Positions 1 to 4,699 of a stretch of 7,112 nt of DNA are shown here, in pieces (the first letter of the stretch is position 1; every line of letters begins with the position of its first letter). The stretch comes from JAEMQF01 sp031419715 (GTDB lineage Bacteria; Pseudomonadota; Gammaproteobacteria; Burkholderiales; Burkholderiaceae_C). Location of the stretch: NCBI GenBank assembly GCA_031419715.1, contig JANOLJ010000356.1, positions 1-7,112 of the forward strand. The letters are read 5' to 3'. A program made the translations under genes and the position numbers. The notes below the pieces were generated by a model. It was given only the letters and a program-made list of their open reading frames with translations, ran no database searches and was not told the DNA's origin.

Positions 1-476
1 GCCACGAACTCCGCCTGGATGAGGCGCCGCTTGTTGTGCTTCTTCTTGTGCCACGGGTCGGGGAAGAACACGTGAACGCCAGCGAGTGACTCCGGCGCGA
101 CCATGTGGCGCAGCACATCAACGGCGTCGTGCTGAAGCAGGCGCAGATTCGTCAGGCCCAGTTCGCCGATGCGCTTGAGCAGCGCGCCCACGCCTGGCGG
201 GTGAACCTCGATGCCAACGAAGTCGGTGTCGGGCAGCGCCTGCGCGATCGCAGCGGTAGCGTCGCCCATGCCGAAGCCGATCTCCAGGATGCGTGGCGCA
301 GCGCGGCCGAAGGCGGCGTCGAAGTCGCAAGGATCGGCGCTGTAAGGTAGGACAAAACGCGGCCCCAAAGCCTCAAGCGCGCGCGCCTGGCCCGGCCCCA
401 TGCGGCCGGCGCGCAGGACGAAGCTGCGGATCGGTGGGTGTTCAGTGAGGACCGGGGGGTGATCGGGTGCTGGCAT
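1..476 (-). CDS. trmB: tRNA (guanine-N7)-methyltransferase TrmB, N-terminal part (cut by window edge)
   Basis: This enzyme uses S-adenosylmethionine to methylate G46 in the variable loop of tRNAs in the cytoplasm. The visible 158 codons contain the Rossmann-fold SAM motif EIGFGMG at residues 65-71, an acidic residue E90 in VGIE at the end of the next strand, D117 in QHDAVD, and the family signature FFPDPWHKKKHNKRR at 137-151, which is nearly identical to that of E. coli TrmB. The N-terminal IRSFVLRAGRMGPGQ segment is also typical. The family is usually about 220-250 residues, so roughly the last third lies beyond the left edge. I chose the ATG at 474-476. An in-frame ATG at 519-521 would add 15 residues and neither start has a good ribosome binding site. 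The gene is divergent from the tRNA-Gly, whose promoter lies in the shared 50-nt gap. The identity is secure; the exact start is not. Confidence 0.95.
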   Translation of the reverse strand, partial: MPAPDHPPVLTEHPPIRSFVLRAGRMGPGQARALEALGPRFVLPYSADPCDFDAAFGRAAPRILEIGFGMGDATAAIAQALPDTDFVGIEVHPPGVGALLKRIGELGLTNLRLLQHDAVDVLRHMVAPESLAGVHVFFPDPWHKKKHNKRRLIQAEFV

Positions 477-509
477 GGTGCGTGGTTCGGCGGAGAAAGG
501 CGGCGCGTC

Positions 510-515
510 TAGAAT
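510..515 (+). promoter_or_regulatory. -10 box of the tRNA-Gly promoter
   Basis: TAGAAT lies 11 nt before the mature tRNA 5' end, embedded in CTAGAATC. A matching -35 box is poor: TTCGGC at 486-491, with an 18-nt spacer, agrees only in its first two bases. The spacing to the tRNA predicts a very short leader. The same CTAGAATC string stands upstream of the toxin-antitoxin pair at 3956-3963, which supports its use as a -10 element in this genome. Confidence 0.5.
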
Positions 516-526
516 CGTCATCGTTC

Positions 527-600
527 GCGGGTGTAGTTCAATGGTAGAACGGCAGCTTCCCAAGCTTCATACAGGGGTTCGATTCCCCTCACCCGCTCCA
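527..600 (+). tRNA. tRNA-Gly (anticodon CCC)
   Basis: A complete cloverleaf can be folded by eye. The acceptor stem pairs GCGGGTG (527-533) with CACCCGC (590-596), followed by discriminator T597 and an encoded CCA at 598-600. The D arm is GTAGTTCAATGGTAGAAC. The anticodon loop TTCCCAA (557-563) gives anticodon CCC at 559-561, reading GGG glycine codons. The T arm has the stem AGGGG/CCCCT around TTCGATT (578-584). The sequence closely resembles E. coli tRNA-Gly(CCC), glyU. The anticodon stem 552-556/564-568 has one non-canonical C553-U567 opposition. The last 34 bases overlap, antisense, the end of the SRAP reading frame. No T-rich terminator hairpin was seen just downstream, so transcription may run into the antisense strand of that gene. 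Confidence 0.96.
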
Positions 601-1283
601 ATCCGATCCCCATCGAGCGGACCCGCTTCGAACACCTCCACCGGCGCCAAGCGAACCAATTGCCTGGCGTCGTCTTGTGTGCCGTGGAGCCACTGGTCCA
701 CGTCTTCAAGCTCGATCGGCACGACGGAGCGTTTGTCCTGCTTGTCCGCCGCCAGTTTTGCATCGGGCTTGTGCATCCGCTTCATCAAGGGGTGGCCGTC
801 GGCGTTGAGCGTGAGCATCGTGTAGCTCTCGACGATCTCGCCGGTGGCCTTGTCCACCCAGGTATTCCACAGCCCGGCCAGGCCCCAGGGGGCGCCGTCG
901 GCACGACGGAAACTCCACCACACGTTCTTGCCGCTCTCCCAGTTCGGTTCGTCGAACGACAGCGCGGGGATGATGCAGCGCTTGGCGTGCTGCCACGGGT
1001 GTTTGAACGAAGCCTTGGTCTCGATCTCTTCGAACCTGGCGTTGTTCGTCGAGTAGGTCAGCTTCGCGGTTTTGGCGAACCACGGGACCAGGCCCCACTG
1101 GCCGATGACCAGCTCGCGCCGCAGTTCGGCGGCATCGGCGGCATCGGCGGCATCGGCGGCGCGCCGGATGAACGGACCCGCGGCGCGCGGGAAGACTTCC
1201 GCCCCGCGCCAAGGGGTGCGACCACCGACGTGCCAGTAGCGCTCGATGTCGCCAGCCTGGGGCGAGACATAGCGGTTGCACAT
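567..1283 (-). CDS. SRAP domain protein (YedK/HMCES family), abasic-site DNA-protein crosslinker
   Basis: SRAP proteins crosslink through Cys2, after removal of Met1, to abasic sites in single-stranded DNA, which protects the lesion. The start is fixed by the N-terminus MCNRY, matching the family's MCGRF/MCNRY and placing Cys2 correctly; no clear ribosome binding site is present. Other expected active-site positions are N81 in NNAR (YedK N75), E112 in SFDEPNW (YedK E105 in GWFEW) and H171 in RMHKPDAK (YedK H160). These assignments were aligned by eye. The length of 238 residues is slightly above the roughly 220 usual. Two additions account for this: an ADAADAADAA insert at about 43-52 encoded by a 9-bp tandem repeat, and a tail GEGNRTPV read antisense from the tRNA-Gly gene. 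The gene lies 12 nt after the delta-60 gene on the same strand, so co-transcription is likely. Confidence 0.9.
   Translation of the reverse strand: MCNRYVSPQAGDIERYWHVGGRTPWRGAEVFPRAAGPFIRRAADAADAADAAELRRELVIGQWGLVPWFAKTAKLTYSTNNARFEEIETKASFKHPWQHAKRCIIPALSFDEPNWESGKNVWWSFRRADGAPWGLAGLWNTWVDKATGEIVESYTMLTLNADGHPLMKRMHKPDAKLAADKQDKRSVVPIELEDVDQWLHGTQDDARQLVRLAPVEVFEAGPLDGDRIGAGEGNRTPV
1131..1157. repeat. 9-bp tandem repeat, three copies, inside the SRAP gene
   Basis: GGCATCGGC is repeated three times without interruption, and partial units (TTCGGC before, GGC after) flank it. On the coding strand it reads as Ala-Asp-Ala units within RRAADAADAADAAELRR, between the N-terminal strand region and the GQWGLVPW core motif. 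The nine-base period keeps the frame, so copy number changes would only lengthen or shorten a loop. Confidence 0.9.
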
Positions 1284-1295
1284 GGGGCTAGCTTT

Positions 1296-2342
1296 TCAAC
1301 CGCGCCGCCACCACCACCATAAGGCGCCAGCCAACAGCGCCAGAATGCTCAGCAGCATGCCCGGCCAGGCCAGGTCGTCGAGGCTGATCGTCGTGGCACC
1401 GGATGTCGAGCCCAGTGACTCGTTGAAGGGGTTCACGGCGGCGTGCCCGGCGGGTGTCGTGCTCTCTGCGCGCAAGGGCGGCGCGGCGCCGGCTGAGGCT
1501 GTCCACATCGACTCGGCTGCCGCGGCCACCAGTTCGAGTGGCGGTGTCAAGGGTTGTGAGGTGTCGGTCCAGACCCAGGAGTCGCCACGTCGCAGCAGCG
1601 CGGGTGGGCCGACCCATTCGTCGGGAAACTCCTGGCTCGCCACCCGCACCGGCCCTGCGGCACCTGCCTTCCAGCGGTGCACTTCGAGCCAGGTTTTGTC
1701 ACCGCGCCCGGCTTGCAGCGCCAGGTGCAGGGTGCCGTCAACATCTTGTAGGATCGCCAGGCCTTGCGACTGCGGGAGCCGGACGGCATGCATGAGCCCG
1801 CCGGCGCCGAATGCGCTGTCAAGCTGGCCGCGCTCGGTGAAGCGCCAGAGCGCGGCGTGCTCGCTCTGTTCATCGTCGATCGTGCCGATGACGAACACCT
1901 GCCCGTCGGCCAGCGCCAAGGTGTCGGTGGCGTTCGCGTTGCCGCGTGGCGCGTCAACCAGGCTGCGCCCTTGCTGGCCCCAGTTTGCATCCACCTGGCC
2001 GCTGGGCAGGAAGCGCAGCACCACCAGCGAATTGCGACCGTTGCCGACGTCCGCCGTGCCGCTGATCAGAATGCGACCAGCCGCATCGACTTGCAGCGAA
2101 GCGGGCGGGCTGTTGTCGCTGCCCAGCGTGAAGAAGGTGCGCCCGGCGTTGCCGAACTGCGGGTCGCGGTTGCCCGCGCCGTAGCGCCGCTCCAGGAAAT
2201 AGCCGCTGGCGGTGGCGGTCGCGCCTTCAACGATGTTCAGCGCTTGGCCATTGGGCAATGCGGCCGTCCAGCCGGCGGCGAGCGACGCCGTGCACAAACA
2301 CCAGCCCAGGAGCGCAACGACGCCGCGAATCGCTGACCTCAT
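1296..2342 (-). CDS. Delta-60 repeat protein, exported, with C-terminal membrane segment
   Basis: The function is unknown. With the ATG at 2340-2342 the product has 348 residues and begins with a typical signal peptide: MRSAIRG, a hydrophobic run, and a probable cleavage after SLAA near residue 23. Three tandem units resemble the delta-60 (propeller-like) repeat, in which a xRxxxxGxxDxxFGxxG turn is followed by a DGxxxxxG strand pair. They start near residues 50 (RRYGAGNRDPQFGNAG), 109 (LRFLPSGQVDANWGQQG) and 166 (WRFTERGQLDSAFGAGG). A less regular region and an Ala/Pro/Ser/Thr-rich linker follow. The C-terminus is a membrane segment (about 326-343) ending WWWWRRG. An in-frame GTG at 2357 would add five residues, but the ATG gives the cleaner signal peptide and has a weak GGTGG upstream. 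The gene follows gabD by 40 nt and precedes the SRAP gene by 12 nt. It is likely extracytoplasmic and anchored; the repeat family is inferred by eye. Confidence 0.75.
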   Translation of the reverse strand: MRSAIRGVVALLGWCLCTASLAAGWTAALPNGQALNIVEGATATASGYFLERRYGAGNRDPQFGNAGRTFFTLGSDNSPPASLQVDAAGRILISGTADVGNGRNSLVVLRFLPSGQVDANWGQQGRSLVDAPRGNANATDTLALADGQVFVIGTIDDEQSEHAALWRFTERGQLDSAFGAGGLMHAVRLPQSQGLAILQDVDGTLHLALQAGRGDKTWLEVHRWKAGAAGPVRVASQEFPDEWVGPPALLRRGDSWVWTDTSQPLTPPLELVAAAAESMWTASAGAAPPLRAESTTPAGHAAVNPFNESLGSTSGATTISLDDLAWPGMLLSILALLAGALWWWWRRG

Positions 2343-2382
2343 GCGCAAGGCCACCACGCCGCCAGGGGGTTACGGGTCAACG

Positions 2383-3861
2383 TCACTTCAGAATGTCACC
2401 GATGCACAGGTACTTGATCTCGACATAGTCGTCGATGCCCTGGTGCGCGCCTTCGCGGCCCAGGCCCGATTGCTTGACGCCGCCGAACGGCACTTCCGCC
2501 GTCGAGATCAAACCCGTGTTCACGCCGACCATGCCGTATTCGAGCGCTTCGCCGACGCGAAAGACGCGCCCGATGTCGCGGCTGTAGAAGTAGCTCGCCA
2601 GGCCGAACTCGGTGGCGTTGGCCAGCGCCACCACTTCCGCCTCGGTCTTGAACTTGAACACGGGCGCGACCGGACCGAAAGTTTCTTCGCGCGCGCAGAG
2701 CATGTCGCTGGTCGCGCCTGACAGCACGGTGGGCTCGAAGAATCGTGCGCCCTGGCGCTTGCCGCCAGTCAGCACTTTCGCGCCTTTGGCCAGCGCATCG
2801 GCCACATGGCGCTCGATCTTCGCGATCGCCTGGTCGTCGATCATTGGGCCCTGGTTCACGCCGGCTTCGAAGCCGTTGCCGACCTTGATGGCCTTGGCCT
2901 TCACCGCGAGTTTTTCGACGAAAGCGTCGTACACGCCCTCCTGCACGTACAGGCGATTCGCGCAGACGCAGGTCTGGCCGGCATTGCGGTATTTGCTGAT
3001 CATCGCGCCTTCGATGGCGCTGTCGATGTCGGCGTCGTCGAACACGATGAAAGGCGCGTTGCCGCCGAGCTCCAGGCTCAGCTTCTTGATCGTCGGTGCG
3101 CATTGCGCGCTCAATATGCGCCCGACTTCGGTGGAGCCGGTGAACGACAGGTGGCGCACGATGTCGCTTGAACAAAGCACCTTGCCCACGGCGATGGAGT
3201 TGTCGGCATCCGCCGTGATGACGTTCAGCACGCCGGGCGGCATGCCGGCGCGCTGCGCGAGTTCGGCCACGGCCAGCGCCGACAGCGGTGTCTGCTCCGC
3301 CGGTTTGATGACCACCGTGCAGCCTGCGGCAAGAGCCGGCGCGACCTTGCGCGTGATCATCGCGATCGGAAAATTCCACGGCGTGATCGCGGCGCAAACG
3401 CCCATCGATTGCTTGATGACGAGGTAGCGCTTGTTGTTGTCGGTCGTGGGGATGGTTTCGCCGTAGACGCGCCGCCCCTCCTCGGCGAACCATTCGATGA
3501 AACTCGCGGCGTAGCCGACTTCGCCCTTGGCCTCGGCGAGCGGCTTGCCTTGTTCTGCCGTCATGATGCGCGCCAGGTCGTCGGCGTGCTGATGCAACAG
3601 GTGGAACCACTTCATCAAAATCGCGCCGCGTTCTTTCGCGGTTTTGTTGCGCCACGCCGGCCAGGCTTTGTTGGCCGCGGCCAGTGCGGTTTCAGTGTGA
3701 GCGGGCACTAGATTCGCCACGTCGGCGAGCTTGAGCCCAGTGGCCGGGTCGTTGACGGCAAAGCGCGATCCTGCGCCGACCCATTCGCCGCCAATCAAGG
3801 CGTCGGCTTTGAGCAGCTTCGGGTCGCTGAGTGTGGAAAGAGGTGAGGTTTTCATGTCCAT
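2383..3861 (-). CDS. gabD: Succinate-semialdehyde dehydrogenase, probably NAD-preferring
   Basis: This cytoplasmic enzyme oxidises succinate semialdehyde to succinate, the last step of 4-aminobutyrate degradation feeding the TCA cycle. The 492 residues match the family length (E. coli GabD has 482) and show the full aldehyde dehydrogenase set: TPWNFP with N163, K186 in VVIKP, the FTGSTEVG cofactor turn at 240-247, general base E264 in ELGGNAP, catalytic C298 in GQTCVCANR, E393 in EETFGP, and PFGGVKQSGLGREG near 458-471. C300 makes a CxC pair with the catalytic cysteine, as in the SSADH subfamily where it can form a redox-sensitive disulfide. Glutamate in KPAEQTP (E189), where E. coli GabD has serine, suggests NAD rather than NADP. 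I chose the ATG at 3859-3861 because AAGGA stands 7 nt upstream; the frame stays open to 3990, but that extension has no family resemblance. It is first in a possible three-gene unit. Another semialdehyde as substrate cannot be excluded. Confidence 0.9.
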   Translation of the reverse strand: MDMKTSPLSTLSDPKLLKADALIGGEWVGAGSRFAVNDPATGLKLADVANLVPAHTETALAAANKAWPAWRNKTAKERGAILMKWFHLLHQHADDLARIMTAEQGKPLAEAKGEVGYAASFIEWFAEEGRRVYGETIPTTDNNKRYLVIKQSMGVCAAITPWNFPIAMITRKVAPALAAGCTVVIKPAEQTPLSALAVAELAQRAGMPPGVLNVITADADNSIAVGKVLCSSDIVRHLSFTGSTEVGRILSAQCAPTIKKLSLELGGNAPFIVFDDADIDSAIEGAMISKYRNAGQTCVCANRLYVQEGVYDAFVEKLAVKAKAIKVGNGFEAGVNQGPMIDDQAIAKIERHVADALAKGAKVLTGGKRQGARFFEPTVLSGATSDMLCAREETFGPVAPVFKFKTEAEVVALANATEFGLASYFYSRDIGRVFRVGEALEYGMVGVNTGLISTAEVPFGGVKQSGLGREGAHQGIDDYVEIKYLCIGDILK

Positions 3862-3868
3862 GTGAAGA

Positions 3869-3873
3869 TCCTT
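3869..3873 (-). promoter_or_regulatory. Ribosome binding site deciding the gabD start
   Basis: The minus strand reads AAGGA, followed by 7 nt and then ATG at 3859-3861. A second ATG two codons later (3853-3855) would sit 13 nt away, and the open frame upstream to 3990 has no comparable site. This is the clearest Shine-Dalgarno sequence in the window. Confidence 0.6.
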
Positions 3874-3928
3874 GAGCGCCACTTCGCAAAGATCGCACTG
3901 TATCGCGCCCAGTCTGCTGACGGTGGAA

Positions 3929-3948
3929 GCGGGCAGGGGCAAGCCCGC
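3929..3948. repeat. Inverted repeat in the gabD / toxin-antitoxin divergent gap
   Basis: GCGGGC (3929-3934) and GCCCGC (3943-3948) form six perfect pairs around the 8-nt loop AGGGGCAA. No T-run follows on either strand, so a terminator is unlikely. It lies just upstream of the antitoxin's -10 box, over the place of its -35 region, and could be a regulator site. It could equally be chance in GC-rich DNA. Confidence 0.35.
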
Positions 3949-3956
3949 GGTGCGGC

Positions 3957-3962
3957 TAGAAT
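3957..3962 (+). promoter_or_regulatory. -10 box of the toxin-antitoxin operon
   Basis: TAGAAT, within GGCTAGAATC, ends 30 nt before the antitoxin ATG and would place transcription start near 3969, giving a leader of about 24 nt. No convincing -35 hexamer is present at 16-18 nt spacing. The best TTGACA-like string, CTGACG at 3917-3922, is 34 nt away, so the promoter may be weak or need help. Confidence 0.5.
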
Positions 3963-3963
3963 C

Positions 3964-3978
3964 TGGTTTATTCAACCA
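3964..3978. promoter_or_regulatory. Candidate autoregulatory operator (inverted repeat) of the toxin-antitoxin operon
   Basis: TGGTT (3964-3968) and AACCA (3974-3978) are perfect inverted arms around TATTC. The element begins one base after the -10 box and covers the expected transcription start. Phd/YefM and VapB antitoxins commonly repress their own operon by binding short palindromes at exactly this place. The AT-rich site also stands out against the GC-rich surroundings. Operator function is inferred from position and symmetry alone. Confidence 0.45.
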
Positions 3979-3992
3979 AACGCGATCCAACC

Positions 3993-4238
3993 ATGGAATC
4001 GATCGGACTGTTCGACGCCAAGACGCATCTGTCGGAGCTGGTCGCGCGTGCCGAGCGAGGCGAAGAGGTGGTGATCACTCGCCACAACAAGCCGGTGGCC
4101 AAGCTGGTTCCCGTGGGCCGGCCTCGCCGCGCCGCCATCGCCGGCCGCCGCGCCGCCATCGACGCCTTGTTGGCGTTCAAGCCCATCGCCGTGACAGGGG
4201 CCTCTGTGGCTGATCTGGTGGGCATCGGGCGCGAGTGA
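3993..4238 (+). CDS. vapB: Type II antitoxin, Phd/YefM-type (VapB-like)
   Basis: This 81-residue protein is expected to bind and neutralise the PIN toxin encoded next to it and to repress the operon. The N-terminal half shows the Phd/YefM DNA-binding fold signature: MESIGLFDAKTHLSELVARA, then RGEEVVITRHNKPVAKLVPVG, the conserved helix-then-hairpin ending in xKPVAxLVP. The C-terminal half (about 46-81) is the usual variable toxin-binding segment. It carries a duplicated RRAAI at 46-50 and 53-57, encoded by a 16-bp direct repeat. The ATG at 3993 is the natural start because the fold begins there; no strong ribosome binding site precedes it, which fits a leader of only about 24 nt. The stop is 10 nt before the toxin's ATG. 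The family is clear; the vap name follows from the PIN partner. Confidence 0.9.
   Translation: MESIGLFDAKTHLSELVARAERGEEVVITRHNKPVAKLVPVGRPRRAAIAGRRAAIDALLAFKPIAVTGASVADLVGIGRE
4125..4161. repeat. 16-bp direct repeat inside vapB
   Basis: CGCCGCGCCGCCATCG occurs at 4125-4140 and again at 4146-4161, offset by 21 bp, which is exactly seven codons. It makes the protein duplication RRAAIAG/RRAAIDA at the junction between the DNA-binding and toxin-binding parts of the antitoxin. Confidence 0.9.
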
Positions 4239-4248
4239 GCGGCCGTTC

Positions 4249-4689
4249 ATGACCAGCGCCGAAACCGCGCCGACATCGGTGGTGCTCGACGCATCGTTCT
4301 TGCTGCGCTACGTGCTGCACACCAAAGCACCGCGTCCGCATGCCGAGGGCTTGGCGCTGCTCAAAGATGCCGAGCTCCTGGTTCCGGCGCTGTGGCATTC
4401 GGAAGTGGCCAATGCTCTGGTCCAGGCCGAGCGGCGTGGGGCGGCTCCGGCGGATGTGGGGCGGGCACTTTCCGCGATCACGGCGCTCAGCCCGCTGGTG
4501 GACACGCACATCGTTGACGTGGTGCGCAACCTTGAGCTCGCCCGGGCCTATCGATTAAGCGCCTACGATGCGCTGTACCTTGAGCTGGCGCTGCGCCGCA
4601 AGGCGGCGCTCGCGACCTTCGATGCCGACTTGATCGCCGCCGCGCCGAGTGCCGGCGTTCGCCTGTATCCAGAACCCGACTTGGGATAG
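4249..4689 (+). CDS. vapC: PIN-domain toxin ribonuclease (VapC-like)
   Basis: VapC toxins are Mg2+-dependent ribonucleases that commonly cut tRNA or rRNA and stop translation when the antitoxin is degraded. The 146-residue product shows the four PIN acidic positions: D14 in VVLDAS, E52 in HSEVANAL, D107 in SAYDALYLELA and D125 in TFDADL. The SAYDALYLELAL and LATFDADL blocks are the family's most recognisable strings, so the active site looks intact. The first eight or so residues before SVVLDAS are an unstructured lead. The ATG at 4249 lies 10 nt after the antitoxin stop, with only a weak purine stretch upstream, so translational coupling is possible. The toxin's stop is followed after 10 nt by alaS on the same strand. 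The target RNA cannot be told from sequence. Confidence 0.92.
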   Translation: MTSAETAPTSVVLDASFLLRYVLHTKAPRPHAEGLALLKDAELLVPALWHSEVANALVQAERRGAAPADVGRALSAITALSPLVDTHIVDVVRNLELARAYRLSAYDALYLELALRRKAALATFDADLIAAAPSAGVRLYPEPDLG

Positions 4690-4699
4690 ATTGAAACGC

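Noticed and set aside
527..600. tRNA-Gly as an integration site for a mobile element
   Set aside because: No integrase and no second copy of the tRNA 3' end was seen in the window; the flanking genes are ordinary chromosomal genes.
518..763. Minus-strand 81-codon frame containing RVRGIEPLYEAWEAAVLPLNYTRER
   Set aside because: That tail is the known antisense translation of a tRNA-Gly, and the rest overlaps the SRAP gene out of frame. It is not a gene.
660..1322. Plus-strand 220-codon frame opposite the SRAP gene
   Set aside because: It is a shadow frame of a well-supported minus-strand gene, with low-complexity Gly-Ile repeats from the 9-bp tandem repeat and no family resemblance.
1276..2184. 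Plus-strand 302-codon frame opposite the delta-60 gene
   Set aside because: It is rich in Ser, Arg, Pro and Ala with no domain. The opposite strand has a signal peptide, repeats and a membrane segment in order.
2396..3655. Minus-strand 419-codon frame inside gabD in another frame
   Set aside because: It is an Arg-rich out-of-frame translation of gabD, which has every catalytic motif in its own frame.
3929..3948. GC-rich hairpin as a terminator for either divergent gene
   Set aside because: There is no T-run on either side, and both neighbouring genes are transcribed away from it.
3862..3990. N-terminal extension of GabD by 43 codons
   Set aside because: The extension has no resemblance to the family, crosses the toxin-antitoxin promoter region, and a good AAGGA site precedes the internal ATG at 3859-3861.
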